Of a stretch of DNA of 64,000 nt, positions 16,494 to 25,455 are shown piece after piece. The notes beneath the pieces are model-generated. The model searched no databases. It was given only the letters and a program-made list of their open reading frames with translations, and was not told where the DNA came from. The stretch is from NCBI RefSeq assembly GCF_021043375.1, contig NZ_JAJNDV010000013.1:1-64000 (forward strand). The letters run 5' to 3'. Position numbers and translations under genes: made by a program. How positions within the stretch are numbered: the first letter of the stretch is position 1; every line of letters begins with the position of its first letter. Origin of the DNA: Sphingomonas sp. IC-56 (GTDB lineage Bacteria; Pseudomonadota; Alphaproteobacteria; Sphingomonadales; Sphingomonadaceae).

Positions 16494-18803
16494 TCACCCC
16501 AAGCTCACGAAACTATCCATCACGCGCTTCCTGCCGGCAGCCTCGAAGTCGATCTCCAGCTTGTTGCCTTCGATCTCGGCGATGACGCCGTAGCCGAACT
16601 TCTGGTGGAAGACGCGCTGGCCGAGCGACAGGTCGGCGCGGGGTTTGGCGCCGAAACTGACCGCGGACGCGCGGCTTTCCAGGACGCGGGGCGCTTCGCG
16701 GGTGAAGGTTCGGCTCTGGAAGGTGCCGCCTGGGTTCTTCGTGTCGACGCCCGCCGCGCGCTGCCAGCCTGGACCGCGGCCGGTGCCGCGCCCGACATCG
16801 GCGAAGGGGTCGGCGCGTTCGGACCAGTTGGCGCGCCACAGGCTCTCGCCGCCCGACATGCTGGTCTCGCTCTCGACATGCTCGGGCGGGAGTTCGGCGA
16901 CGAAGCGGCTGGGCAGGCTGCTGGTCCACTGGCCATAGATGCGGCGGTTGGCGGCGTGGAGGATGATGGCCTTTCGCCGGGCGCGGGTGATCGCAACATA
17001 GGCCAGGCGGCGTTCCTCCTCAAGGCTGGCGAGCCCGCCTTCGTCGAGCGCGCGTTGCGAGGGGAAGATGCCTTCCTCCCAGCCCACCAGGAACGCGGTG
17101 TCGAACTCGAGCCCCTTGGCGGCGTGGATGGTCATGATGGTGACCTTGGGCTCCTCGGCATCGCCTTCATTGTCCATCACCAGGCTGACATGTTCGAGGA
17201 AGGCGCCGAGCGATTCATACTCCTCCATCGCGCGGACGAGCTCGTTCAAATTCTCCAGCCGACCGGCAGCCTCGGCAGTGCGGTCGGCCTGCCACATGGC
17301 AGTGTAGCCGCTTTCGTCGAGGATGATGCGGGCGAGTTCGGGATGGGTGAGCTGGTCGCCCATGGAGCGCCAGCGGGCGATGTCGCCGACCAGATTGCCC
17401 AGCGCACGGCGCGCCTGCGGCGTGAGTTCGTCGGTGTCGAGAATACGGGCCGACGCAGTGGTGAGGGCGAGCCCGGCCGAACGGGCGAACTGGTGGACCT
17501 TGGCCAGCGCCTTGTCGCCGAGACCCCGCTTGGGCGTGTTGACGATGCGTTCGAAGGCCAGGTCGTCAGCGGGCTGGGCGACCACGCGCAGATAGGCCAG
17601 TGCATCGCGAATTTCCTGGCGCTCATAGAAGCGGAAGCCGCCAATGATCTTGTACGGCATGCCGATCGCGATGAAGCGGTCTTCGAACTCACGGGTCTGG
17701 TGCTGGGCGCGCACGAGGATTGCGATTTCGTCGAGCGACTTGCCAGCGCGCTGACAGCTTTCGATCTCCTCGCCGACGCGGCGCGCTTCCTCCGGGCCGT
17801 CCCAGATGCCGAGCACCTTGACCTTCTCGCCCACATCGAACTCGGTCCACAGCGTCTTGCCCAAACGCCCGGAATTGTTGGCGATCACGCCCGAGGCCGC
17901 CCCAAGGATATGGGGGGTGGAGCGGTAATTCTGTTCGAGGCGGATGACCTTGGCGCCGGGAAAGTCGCGCTCGAACTTCAGGATGTTCTCCACCTGGGCG
18001 CCGCGCCAGGAATAGATCGACTGGTCGTCGTCGCCGACGCAGCAGATGTTCTTGCGCTCCTGCGCGAGCAGGCGCAGCCAGAGATACTGGACGCTATTGG
18101 TGTCCTGATACTCGTCCACCATGATGTAGCGGAAGCGCTGCTGATATTGCTGAAGCACCTCGCGGTGCGTCTTCAGGATGGTCAGCATGTGAAGCAGCAG
18201 ATCGCCGAAGTCGCAGGCGTTGAGCGTCTTCAGCCGGTCCTGATAGGCGGCGTACATCGCCTGGCCGCGGCCGTTCGCGTAGAGCTCGCTCTCGCCGGCA
18301 TCGAGATCGGCGGGGACCAGGCCCTTGTTCTTCCACCCGTCGATTAGACCGGCGAGGCTGCGCGCGGGCCAGCGCTTCTCGTCGAGATCGGCGGCGGTGA
18401 TAAGCTGCTTGAGCAGCCGCAGCTGGTCGTCGGTGTCGAGGATGGTGAAGTTGCTCTGCAAGCCGACCAGCTCGGCATGGCGGCGCAGCATCTTCGCGCC
18501 AATCGCGTGAAAGGTGCCGAGCCAGGGCATGCCCTCGACTGCGTCGCCGACCAGCCGGCCGACGCGCTCGCGCATCTCGCGGGCGGCCTTGTTGGTGAAG
18601 GTGACCGACAGGATCTCCGAAGGGTATGCCTTGCGGGTGTAAAGCAGGTGGGCAAGCCGGGCGGTGAGCGCAGCGGTCTTGCCCGTGCCGGCGCCGGCCA
18701 GCACCAGCACCGGGCCCTCGGTCGTGAGCACCGCGTCGCGCTGCGGATCGTTCAGGCTCGCGATATAGGGAGCGTCGGCGGGGGAAGGCGCGGGAAGACT
18801 CAT
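16494..18803 (-). CDS. uvrD: UvrD/PcrA-type superfamily 1 DNA helicase
   Basis: This 769-aa ATP-dependent 3'-5' helicase would unwind DNA in nucleotide-excision and mismatch repair. It has a Q motif (LNDPQRDAV), Walker A AGAGTGKT at residues 36-43, DEXX box VDEYQDTN, GDDDQSIYSWRGA, the LEQNYRST motif, and motifs V/VI in MTIHAAKGLEFD and VAITRARRKAI. The length and C-terminal region (FHQKFGYGVI, a Tudor-like RNA-polymerase contact) match PcrA/UvrD. It is divergent from the 61-aa membrane protein and is followed at 13 bp by the orphan gene. Confidence 0.96.
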   Translation of the reverse strand: MSLPAPSPADAPYIASLNDPQRDAVLTTEGPVLVLAGAGTGKTAALTARLAHLLYTRKAYPSEILSVTFTNKAAREMRERVGRLVGDAVEGMPWLGTFHAIGAKMLRRHAELVGLQSNFTILDTDDQLRLLKQLITAADLDEKRWPARSLAGLIDGWKNKGLVPADLDAGESELYANGRGQAMYAAYQDRLKTLNACDFGDLLLHMLTILKTHREVLQQYQQRFRYIMVDEYQDTNSVQYLWLRLLAQERKNICCVGDDDQSIYSWRGAQVENILKFERDFPGAKVIRLEQNYRSTPHILGAASGVIANNSGRLGKTLWTEFDVGEKVKVLGIWDGPEEARRVGEEIESCQRAGKSLDEIAILVRAQHQTREFEDRFIAIGMPYKIIGGFRFYERQEIRDALAYLRVVAQPADDLAFERIVNTPKRGLGDKALAKVHQFARSAGLALTTASARILDTDELTPQARRALGNLVGDIARWRSMGDQLTHPELARIILDESGYTAMWQADRTAEAAGRLENLNELVRAMEEYESLGAFLEHVSLVMDNEGDAEEPKVTIMTIHAAKGLEFDTAFLVGWEEGIFPSQRALDEGGLASLEEERRLAYVAITRARRKAIILHAANRRIYGQWTSSLPSRFVAELPPEHVESETSMSGGESLWRANWSERADPFADVGRGTGRGPGWQRAAGVDTKNPGGTFQSRTFTREAPRVLESRASAVSFGAKPRADLSLGQRVFHQKFGYGVIAEIEGNKLEIDFEAAGRKRVMDSFVSLG

Positions 18804-18886
18804 GGCGAACAGTTAGGGAACGGCGGGCGAGGGGGCAAGTTGCTTGGCGCGCGCGAGCGTGGTTATGGGGCGCAACGGAGGACGCG

Positions 18887-19072
18887 ATGCGCAGGGTGAA
18901 CAGGAAGACGCGGCTGGCGATCATATTGGCCATTGCCGTGGTAGCGGCGGTGGTCGCGTGGCGCACCAACGAGCGCGCCGGGCGTCCGGTCTGCACCGAA
19001 GATCGCGTGGTCGAAAAGGACGGCAGCGGCAAAGTGACGAAGATTACGCGGACCCACTGCCTGTCGGAATAA
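18887..19072 (+). CDS. Small membrane-anchored hypothetical protein, 61 aa
   Basis: A basic N-terminus (MRRVNRKTR) is followed by one hydrophobic segment (LAIILAIAVVAAVVAW) and a polar tail with two cysteines (PVCTEDR, THCLSE), probably facing the periplasm. A good GGAGGA ribosome site sits 6 bp before the ATG. The next gene starts 20 bp downstream. The two may form a small envelope operon of unknown role. Confidence 0.7.
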   Translation: MRRVNRKTRLAIILAIAVVAAVVAWRTNERAGRPVCTEDRVVEKDGSGKVTKITRTHCLSE

Positions 19073-19092
19073 TTGCGCGCTAAAAGGAAGGC

Positions 19093-19764
19093 ATGCGCTT
19101 CATCCTCCTCGCGCCGCTGCTGCTCGCAGCGGTGCCCGCCGCCGCTCAAGTAGAGCTGCTCGACCAAATCGCTCCGGAGGCTGGCAAGGGCCAGATCCAG
19201 CTGACCACCGCGCCGGGTGGCGAGAGCATCCAGCTGATGAGCGGCGTGTCCGATCTGCTGGCACTGGGCGGGACACTCGCGTTCGAGGATGGCGTGCTGG
19301 AAGAAGCAAGCGCGTCGGCGATGTTCCGCTTCTCCAAGCCGGACCAGGGCCCGTTGGGAGTCGCCGTGGAGTTGACCGGCTCGCTGGCGCGCGGCGGATC
19401 ACTGAGCGATTTGGAAGCACGCCTGATCCTGGAGCGCCAGAGCGACCGCTGGTGGGTGCAGGCGACCGGCATCGTCCGCCACAGCCGCGAAGAGGGCGAG
19501 CGCGGCACCGGCCTCGCCTATGTCGGGTCGCTCCAGCACAAGCTTGCCGGCGCGTGGCTGGGGGTCGAGACGTCCGGCCGCTTCGCGACGCTTTCCGGAT
19601 CGGGTGAGGTGTTCGGCGTGGGGCAATATTATGCCGGGCCCAGCCTGACGCTGGAGCAGGAGCTGGGCGAGAAGGACCTGGAAGTCGGGCTGTCCTGGCA
19701 GCAGCGGGTGAAGGGCGATGGCGCGCGGTCGGGTCCCCGCGTTTATGCACAGTTTACCTTCTAA
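19093..19764 (+). CDS. Putative outer-membrane or periplasmic beta-barrel protein
   Basis: The 223-aa product has a signal peptide (MRFILLAPLLLAAVPAAAQ). Its body is rich in alternating hydrophobic and polar residues, typical of amphipathic beta strands: RWWVQATGIVRHSR, LGVETSGRFATLSGSGE, DLEVGLSWQQRVKG. It ends RVYAQFTF, with the terminal phenylalanine expected for BAM-assembled barrels. No specific family is recognised. An AAAAGGAAGG site precedes the ATG. Confidence 0.75.
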   Translation: MRFILLAPLLLAAVPAAAQVELLDQIAPEAGKGQIQLTTAPGGESIQLMSGVSDLLALGGTLAFEDGVLEEASASAMFRFSKPDQGPLGVAVELTGSLARGGSLSDLEARLILERQSDRWWVQATGIVRHSREEGERGTGLAYVGSLQHKLAGAWLGVETSGRFATLSGSGEVFGVGQYYAGPSLTLEQELGEKDLEVGLSWQQRVKGDGARSGPRVYAQFTF

Positions 19765-19806
19765 TCGCGTCGGAACGGCACACGGCCCGGCGCAATTGTA
19801 ACGTCG

Positions 19807-19824
19807 CTGTCATCACTTTGTCAC
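19807..19824 (+). promoter_or_regulatory. Pho box upstream of the phosphate transporter
   Basis: CTGTCAT-CACT-TTGTCAC has two 7-base half-sites spaced 11 bp apart and agrees with the PhoB consensus at most positions. It lies 26 bp upstream of the transporter start. A PhoB-like regulator, not encoded in this window, is expected to bind here when phosphate is scarce. Confidence 0.65.
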
Positions 19825-19849
19825 GAACCGCGCTCAGGGGCGCTGCACT

Positions 19850-21487
19850 ATGGCCACGCTCGCACTGGACCAGGCCCCCGCAGCAACGCTGCCGAGGGGT
19901 CCTCGACTCGATTATCAAACCCACCCCCTAGCCAAGCTGTTGTTCGCTGCGATCATCGTGGGCGGGCTGGTCTTTGCCGGGTTCAGCGTGTTCACCGACA
20001 CGCGCGGGGTCGGCGAAGAGCTGGCGCTGGGGGCGTTCGCGTTCCTGGGGCTCGCGCTGCTGATCGCGCTCGGCTTCGAATTCGTGAACGGCTTCCACGA
20101 CACCGCCAATGCGGTGGCAACGGTGATCTACACCAACTCCATGCCTGCGCATCTGGCAGTGGTATGGTCGGGCTTCTTCAACTTCCTGGGCGTCATGTTC
20201 TCGTCGGGCGCGGTCGCCTACACGATCATCACGCTGCTGCCCGTCGACCTGCTGCTCAATGTGGGCTCGTCGGCCGGGTTCGCGATGATCTTCGCGCTGC
20301 TGCTGGCAGCCGTGCTGTGGAACCTGGGCACCTGGTATGTCGGGCTTCCCAACTCGTCGTCGCACACGCTGATCGGCTCGGTGCTGGGTGTCGGCCTTGC
20401 CAACCAGCTGATCCAGGCTGGCTCGCGCGGCGGCACCGCCGGCGTCGACTGGGCGCAGGTGCAGAAGGTGCTGACCGGCCTATGGATGGCGCCGCTGATC
20501 GGCTTCGGCGCGGCACTGCTGCTGCTGCTCGTGATGCGCATGCTGGTCCGCAAGCCGGAGCTGTACAGCGCGCCCGAAGGGCACAGGCCGCCCCCCAAGG
20601 GCATTCGCGCGCTGCTGATCTTCACCTGCACCGCCGTCTCGTTCAGCCATGGCTCGAACGACGGGCAGAAGGGCATGGGGCTGATCATGCTGATCCTGAT
20701 CGGCTGCGCGCCCACCGCCTATGCACTCAACCGCACGCTGCCGGAGAGCGCGACGCCGGCCTATGTCCAGACCGCGAACATTGCCGCCGCCACCTTCGAC
20801 GCGCGCAGCGGCGGGATCGTCCTGCCGGCGGACCAGGCACGCGGCGTGCTGACCGCGGCGCTTCAGCAGCGCAAGGCCGAAGGGCAGCAGGTGTTCGCCG
20901 CGCTGGAAAGCCTGTCGCACGACCTGACCACCCGCGTCGCCGGCTATGGCTCGCTGAGCAAGGTGCCGGCCGAGGCGACGTCCAACGTGCGCAACGACAT
21001 GTATCTGGTGCTCGACACCACCAAGCTGGCGACCAAGAAGCCCGAGGGCTTCAGCGAAGCCGAGCTCAAGGCGCTGAAGGACTATTCGGCGAGCCTGGAG
21101 GCCGGCACGCGCTTCATCCCGCTTTGGGTGAAGATCGTGGTCGCACTGGCGCTTGGCCTGGGCACCATGATTGGCTGGAAGCGGATCGTCGTCACGGTGG
21201 GCGAGAAGATCGGCAAGCAGCACATGACCTATGGCATGGGCGCATCGGCCGAGCTGGTTGCGGCCGGTACGATCCTGGCCGCCGACCGCTTCGGTCTGCC
21301 GGTATCGACCACGCACATCCTGTCCTCGGGCGTGGCTGGCGCTTCGGTCGCCAGTGGTTCGGGGCTCCAGGCGCGCACCGTGCGCAACCTGGCGCTGGCA
21401 TGGCTGCTGACGCTGCCCGCGGCGATGCTGCTCTCGGGCGGGCTCTACTGGCTGTTGCTGAACGCCGTGCGGGTGTTCGGCCTCTGA
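19850..21487 (+). CDS. pit: Inorganic phosphate transporter, PiT family
   Basis: This 545-aa inner-membrane symporter imports phosphate, probably as a metal-phosphate complex with protons. Both PiT signature repeats are present: FVNGFHDTANAVATVIYT near residue 80 and VSFSHGSNDGQKGMG near 265. VGLPNSSSHTLIGS and LPVSTTHILSSGVAG are the paired half-motifs. A hydrophilic insert of roughly 120 residues separates the last membrane bundle (about 297-420), longer than in classical PitA. A Pho-box-like site lies just upstream. It is convergent with the AlgE-like porin, with a hairpin between. Confidence 0.94.
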   Translation: MATLALDQAPAATLPRGPRLDYQTHPLAKLLFAAIIVGGLVFAGFSVFTDTRGVGEELALGAFAFLGLALLIALGFEFVNGFHDTANAVATVIYTNSMPAHLAVVWSGFFNFLGVMFSSGAVAYTIITLLPVDLLLNVGSSAGFAMIFALLLAAVLWNLGTWYVGLPNSSSHTLIGSVLGVGLANQLIQAGSRGGTAGVDWAQVQKVLTGLWMAPLIGFGAALLLLLVMRMLVRKPELYSAPEGHRPPPKGIRALLIFTCTAVSFSHGSNDGQKGMGLIMLILIGCAPTAYALNRTLPESATPAYVQTANIAAATFDARSGGIVLPADQARGVLTAALQQRKAEGQQVFAALESLSHDLTTRVAGYGSLSKVPAEATSNVRNDMYLVLDTTKLATKKPEGFSEAELKALKDYSASLEAGTRFIPLWVKIVVALALGLGTMIGWKRIVVTVGEKIGKQHMTYGMGASAELVAAGTILAADRFGLPVSTTHILSSGVAGASVASGSGLQARTVRNLALAWLLTLPAAMLLSGGLYWLLLNAVRVFGL

Positions 21488-21494
21488 CGCTCCT

Positions 21495-21523
21495 ACGGCG
21501 GGTTGGCTTGGGTGACCCGCCGT
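21495..21523. terminator. Bidirectional hairpin between convergent pit and porin genes
   Basis: ACGGCGGGT (21495-21503) pairs perfectly with ACCCGCCGT (21515-21523) around an 11-base loop. It sits between two stop codons facing each other. No U-tract is seen on either strand. Confidence 0.55.
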
Positions 21524-21534
21524 CGCGGCGCGCT

Positions 21535-23142
21535 TCAGAAGCGGATGTTCAACCAGCCGGCGAGGAAATCGGAGTCGCGATATCCCGCTCCGGTAAGTGC
21601 CGACCCGGCCTTCACATGCTCATAGCGGCCGGTGAGGCTGACGCGGGGTGAGATCGTCCACACGATCTGCGCGCGCGCCGTTTCCGCGATCTTGCGCCCA
21701 TCGACATTCTGAGTTCCGGCAAAGGGAGTGCCGTTGGCGCGATACACCGCGTCATCCAGGCTGTCGCGCCAGGAGAACTGATATTCTAACGTCGCGCGGA
21801 CCTTGGGCAAGGGCTGGAAGCTGACATTGGGTGCCAGCGCGACGAAGTTGGTCGTCGTCGCAATCAGTTGGTAACTGTAGTAGATGCTGTTGCCGAAGGG
21901 GGCGAGGGCGGAGCGAAGCTTGCCAGTGCTGCCATAGGCGCCGCCGCCCATGGCATAGTCGAAGTGGAAGCCGACCCGCGGTGCGCTTCGATCGTCGCCC
22001 AGGCGGTAGGTCTGGGCGAGCAGCACCAGCCACGCGTCGATGGCCCGGTCGTCGAAGCTGCCGCCCTGCTTGTTGAGCGTCCAGTCGATGGTGACCGGAC
22101 CGGCGTCGCCCCAGAAGTGCACGCCATACAGCTTCCGCAGTTCGCGCGCGTTCACGCCGCCCCACGCCGCGTCGCTGTCGCGCAGCCGCCAGACGAACGG
22201 GTCCAGGTACAGCTTGGAGCCGCCGAGCATCGTCTCGGGCAGCGCAAAGCCCGTCGTTAGCCCGGAGAGCCGGCGTCCTTGCTCCGCGCGGTCGTCGCCA
22301 GGACCTCCGGTGCCATATTCGGTGGGCTTGAAGTCAAAGATGTCGGCGCGCACCCGCGTGCCCTTGGCCCAGGCGCGCACGCCGTTGAAGGTGACGTAGA
22401 GGGTGTTGTTGTCGCGCACGCCGACGAGCAGCACCGACCCGTCGGTGAAGGTCTGCCGCCCATAGCGGAGCCCCAGGTCGACCCCGGCGACATCGCCCGT
22501 GACGTCGACGAACGCCTGCTGCACCGCCAGGTCGTTCGAGAGGTTGGCTGCCTTGGTGCCCAGGTTCAGGCCCGAAAGCCCGCCATGCGCAAGCTCGCCA
22601 TAGAAGCGGACATGCTCGCCCAGATGCAGGTCGCCGACCAGGAAGACACGGTTGATGTCCTGCCGCTGCGCCTCGCTTTGGCGCAGATTGGGGTTGGTGG
22701 TCTGATTGACGCGCAGCCGGAGCTCGCCTGACAGCGTCAGGTAGACGTCGCCATCGGCTGCCAGCGGAATGAACTTCAGCCGGTCGATGGGATCGTCGAT
22801 CTTGGTCGGATCGCGGAAGCGGGTCCAATCCTCGGCCCAGCGCGACTGGTTGTACCCGCCGGTCGTGACGCCGTCCCCGGCGCCAGCGGCAGGGTAGGAG
22901 TCGGACGCTGGCGCGGCGGTCTTGCGCGCGCCGACGCGCTGCTTCAGCCCTCCGCCCCCATCCTTGCCGATGCCGAGGCTTGGCGCGCTTGCAGGAGACA
23001 CTGTGGGCCGGGCTTCGGCCGTGCGGTCGACCAGCGCCTGGACCTGTTCTTCCGCGGCAGGAGCGGATGCCCGGGCAGGAAGTGTGGTGGCTGCAAGCGC
23101 GGCGCCGGTGCCGAGCAGCAGCCGGCGACGGGAGGTGTGCAT
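21535..23142 (-). CDS. Alginate-export (AlgE-like) family outer-membrane porin with a Tat-like signal
   Basis: The 535-aa product looks like a beta-barrel channel of the alginate export family. Strand-rich motifs are GDVYLTLSGELRLRVNQTTN, FYGELAHGG, DLGLRYGRQTFTDGS and AWAKGTRVRADIFD. It ends in FLAGWLNIRF with a terminal Phe. The N-terminus is MHTSRRRLLLGTGAALAA; the SRRRLLLG motif resembles a twin-arginine signal, unusual for an outer-membrane barrel. No alginate biosynthesis genes lie nearby, so the substrate may be another sugar or organic solute. Its stop faces the pit gene, and upstream on the same strand are nfeD and the SPFH gene. Confidence 0.8.
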   Translation of the reverse strand: MHTSRRRLLLGTGAALAATTLPARASAPAAEEQVQALVDRTAEARPTVSPASAPSLGIGKDGGGGLKQRVGARKTAAPASDSYPAAGAGDGVTTGGYNQSRWAEDWTRFRDPTKIDDPIDRLKFIPLAADGDVYLTLSGELRLRVNQTTNPNLRQSEAQRQDINRVFLVGDLHLGEHVRFYGELAHGGLSGLNLGTKAANLSNDLAVQQAFVDVTGDVAGVDLGLRYGRQTFTDGSVLLVGVRDNNTLYVTFNGVRAWAKGTRVRADIFDFKPTEYGTGGPGDDRAEQGRRLSGLTTGFALPETMLGGSKLYLDPFVWRLRDSDAAWGGVNARELRKLYGVHFWGDAGPVTIDWTLNKQGGSFDDRAIDAWLVLLAQTYRLGDDRSAPRVGFHFDYAMGGGAYGSTGKLRSALAPFGNSIYYSYQLIATTTNFVALAPNVSFQPLPKVRATLEYQFSWRDSLDDAVYRANGTPFAGTQNVDGRKIAETARAQIVWTISPRVSLTGRYEHVKAGSALTGAGYRDSDFLAGWLNIRF

Positions 23143-23151
23143 GGAAGATTC

Positions 23152-23607
23152 TCAGGCGGTAAGGGTGAGTACGGGTTCGACGGTCAGGCTGCCACCGCTC
23201 GCCCCGGTGATGCGGACGCGGGCGCCTGCCGGCTGGTCGGGTCCGTGGGCGATCCATTCGCCATCGCCCACGCGCACGCGGCCCTGACCGTCTTCGATCG
23301 CCTGGACGACCGTTACGGTCTCGCCGATCAGGCGGGCGACGCGATCATTGAGCAGGGGATCGCTCGTGGCGACGGGGAAATCGCGATACCAGCGCTTGCC
23401 GATCAGGACGACGGCAAGCGACCAGGCGGCGAACCCCGCGAGTTGTCCGCCCAGTGATAGCTCGGGGAATAACAGCGCGATCGCACCTGTGATTGCGGCG
23501 GCAAGCGCGAAGAACACCAGATACACGCCCGGGATCAACAGTTCGGCCGTGGCGAGCAGCACCCCGGCGATGAGCCACAGCACGGCCGGGCTTTCGATCC
23601 AGTCCAT
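23152..23607 (-). CDS. NfeD-like membrane protein
   Basis: This 151-aa short-form NfeD has three hydrophobic segments in the first ~75 residues (LWLIAGVLLATAELLIPGVY, VFFALAAAITGAIALLF, LAGFAAWSLAVVLIG). An OB-fold domain follows (residues about 90-150, GETVTVVQAIEDGQGRVRVG). It is the partner of SPFH-type proteins. Its ATG overlaps the stop of the SPFH gene (TGATG), so the two are coupled. The pair probably organises membrane microdomains. Confidence 0.9.
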   Translation of the reverse strand: MDWIESPAVLWLIAGVLLATAELLIPGVYLVFFALAAAITGAIALLFPELSLGGQLAGFAAWSLAVVLIGKRWYRDFPVATSDPLLNDRVARLIGETVTVVQAIEDGQGRVRVGDGEWIAHGPDQPAGARVRITGASGGSLTVEPVLTLTA

Positions 23608-24593
23608 CAGCCCTGCTGCTCGAACGGACCGATACGCGGGCGCGGCGGGGTCGCCGGCGTCTGAGGCGGCGTGGGCTCGTTCTTGCCGATCACTTCCTTG
23701 GCCAGTTCACCGATCCCGCCCAGCGTGCCGATTAGTTGCGTGGCCTCGACCGGGAACAGGATGGTCTTGGCGTTGGGCGACGTGGCGAACTTGCCGACCG
23801 CCTCGACATATTTTTGCGCGATGAAATAGTTCAGCGACTGCGACGAGCCCTTCTCGATCGCGTCGGACACCAGCCGCGTCGCCTCTGCCTCCGCCTGCGC
23901 CGCGCGTTCGCGGGCTTCGGAGTCGCGGAAGGCGGATTCCTTGCGTCCCTCAGCCTCTAGAATGCGGGCCTGCTTTTGCCCCTCGGCGCGCAGGATCTCG
24001 GAAGCACGGCTGCCCTCGGCCTCCAGGATGTTGGCGCGCTTTTCGCGTTCGGCCTTCATCTGGCGGCCCATGGCGTTGACGATGTCCGCGGGCGGGCGGA
24101 TGTCCTTGATCTCGACACGGGTGATCTTGACGCCCCAGGGCGTGGTCGCGTGATCCACCACCGAGAGCAGGCGCGCATTGATTTCGTCGCGCTTGGACAG
24201 GGTTTCGTCGAGGTCCATCGAGCCCATCACGGTGCGCAGGTTCGTGGTGGTCAGCTGGAGCAGTGCGACATACAGGTCGGAGACTTCATAGGCCGCCTTC
24301 GCCGCGTCGAGCACCTGGAAGAACACCACGCCATCGGTGGAGATCATCGCATTGTCTTTGGTGATGATTTCCTGACCAGGGATATCGATCACCTGCTCCA
24401 TCATGTTCACCTTGCGGCCGACGCGATAGAAGAACGCAGGGTAGAAATTGAAGCCCGGCGCCGCGACCGTGGTGAAACGCCCGAAATGCTCGATGGTGTA
24501 TTGATAGCCCTGGGTGACGATCTTCACGCTGGACATCACATAGATGAATACCAGAACCGCCAGCGCGATCAGAAATGCGGAAATCACGTCCAT
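23607..24593 (-). CDS. SPFH/stomatin-type membrane protein (QmcA-like)
   Basis: The 328-aa product has an N-terminal membrane helix (FLIALAVLVFIYVMSSVKI) and an SPFH domain (TIEHFGRFTTVAAPG... to about residue 190, with DIPGQEIITKDN and VEIKDIRPP). A long Ala/Glu-rich coiled coil follows (residues about 190-265). I chose the ATG at 24593 because a GAGGGGG site lies about 10 bp upstream; the frame also opens at a GTG at 24626. With NfeD it forms a conserved membrane-quality module. Confidence 0.92.
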   Translation of the reverse strand: MDVISAFLIALAVLVFIYVMSSVKIVTQGYQYTIEHFGRFTTVAAPGFNFYPAFFYRVGRKVNMMEQVIDIPGQEIITKDNAMISTDGVVFFQVLDAAKAAYEVSDLYVALLQLTTTNLRTVMGSMDLDETLSKRDEINARLLSVVDHATTPWGVKITRVEIKDIRPPADIVNAMGRQMKAEREKRANILEAEGSRASEILRAEGQKQARILEAEGRKESAFRDSEARERAAQAEAEATRLVSDAIEKGSSQSLNYFIAQKYVEAVGKFATSPNAKTILFPVEATQLIGTLGGIGELAKEVIGKNEPTPPQTPATPPRPRIGPFEQQG

Positions 24594-24646
24594 CTCCCCC
24601 GAGTCCCCCTCGACTAACTCTGCCACTTGCTAGCATAGAGAGCGCG

Positions 24647-25453
24647 ATGACCACAGCCCGCTTGGCGCCGCGCACGGCGCTGTTCCTGCCAGCATCCAAT
24701 CCCCGCGCCATTGCCAAGGCACGCGGGCTTGCTGCCGACCTGGTGATCCTGGACCTTGAGGATGCCGTACGCGACGACGCCAAGGCGCAAGCGCGGGCCG
24801 CAGCAGTGGAGGCGGTGGCCGAGGGCTTCGGACCGCGGCTGTGCGCAATCCGCATCAATGGCAGCGACTCCGCCGAGCATGTCGACGATCTTGCCGCCGT
24901 TGCGCGTTCGGTGGCCGACTTCGTGGTGGTCCCCAAGGTTGAGACTGCTGAGGACGCGGCGGATGTACACGCGGCGTGTGGCAAGCCAGTGCTGGCGATG
25001 ATCGAAACGCCGCTGGGGGTGCTCGCGGCAGCCGAGATCGGCGCGGTTCAGGGGGTGTCGGGCTTGATCGCCGGCACCAACGACCTGGCTGCGAGCCTGA
25101 AGCTACCGCCGCAAAGTGGGAGGGGTGCGCTGTCGGTCGCGCTGCAAACCATCATTCTGGCGGCGCGCGCCAATGCCATCTGGGCGATCGACGGCGTGTT
25201 CAACGGATTGGACGATCCAGAGGGGCTCGCGGTGGAGTGCCGCGAAGGGCGGATGCTGGGCTTCGACGGCAAGACGCTGATCCACCCCGCTCAGATCGAT
25301 GTCGCGGCCCATGCTTTTTGTCCGTCGCCCGAAGAGATCGCGGATGCGCGGGCATTGGTCGCTGCGGCAGGCGGGGGTGCCGAGCGCTTTCGCGGGCGGA
25401 TGATCGAGGCCATGCACGTCACACAGGCGCGTGCCCTGCTGGAGCGTTGCTGA
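24647..25453 (+). CDS. CitE-like CoA ester lyase (HpcH/HpaI aldolase family)
   Basis: This 268-aa TIM-barrel lyase would cleave a beta-hydroxyacyl-CoA or related ester with Mg2+. Key motifs are FLPASNPRAIAKA and DLVILDLEDAVRDD near the N-terminus, VVVPKVETAEDA, AMIETPLGVL (metal-ligand Glu), and GTNDLAASL. The start at 24647 excludes an upstream stretch that reads through the divergent SPFH promoter. A hypothetical gene follows after 2 bp. Citrate lyase alpha and gamma subunits are absent, so this is a stand-alone CitE-like enzyme such as a malyl- or citramalyl-CoA lyase. Confidence 0.85.
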   Translation: MTTARLAPRTALFLPASNPRAIAKARGLAADLVILDLEDAVRDDAKAQARAAAVEAVAEGFGPRLCAIRINGSDSAEHVDDLAAVARSVADFVVVPKVETAEDAADVHAACGKPVLAMIETPLGVLAAAEIGAVQGVSGLIAGTNDLAASLKLPPQSGRGALSVALQTIILAARANAIWAIDGVFNGLDDPEGLAVECREGRMLGFDGKTLIHPAQIDVAAHAFCPSPEEIADARALVAAAGGGAERFRGRMIEAMHVTQARALLERC

Positions 25454-25455
25454 TC

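Noticed and set aside
16482-18347. 621-codon plus-strand open frame
   Set aside because: It lies wholly antisense to uvrD, whose motifs are complete on the minus strand.
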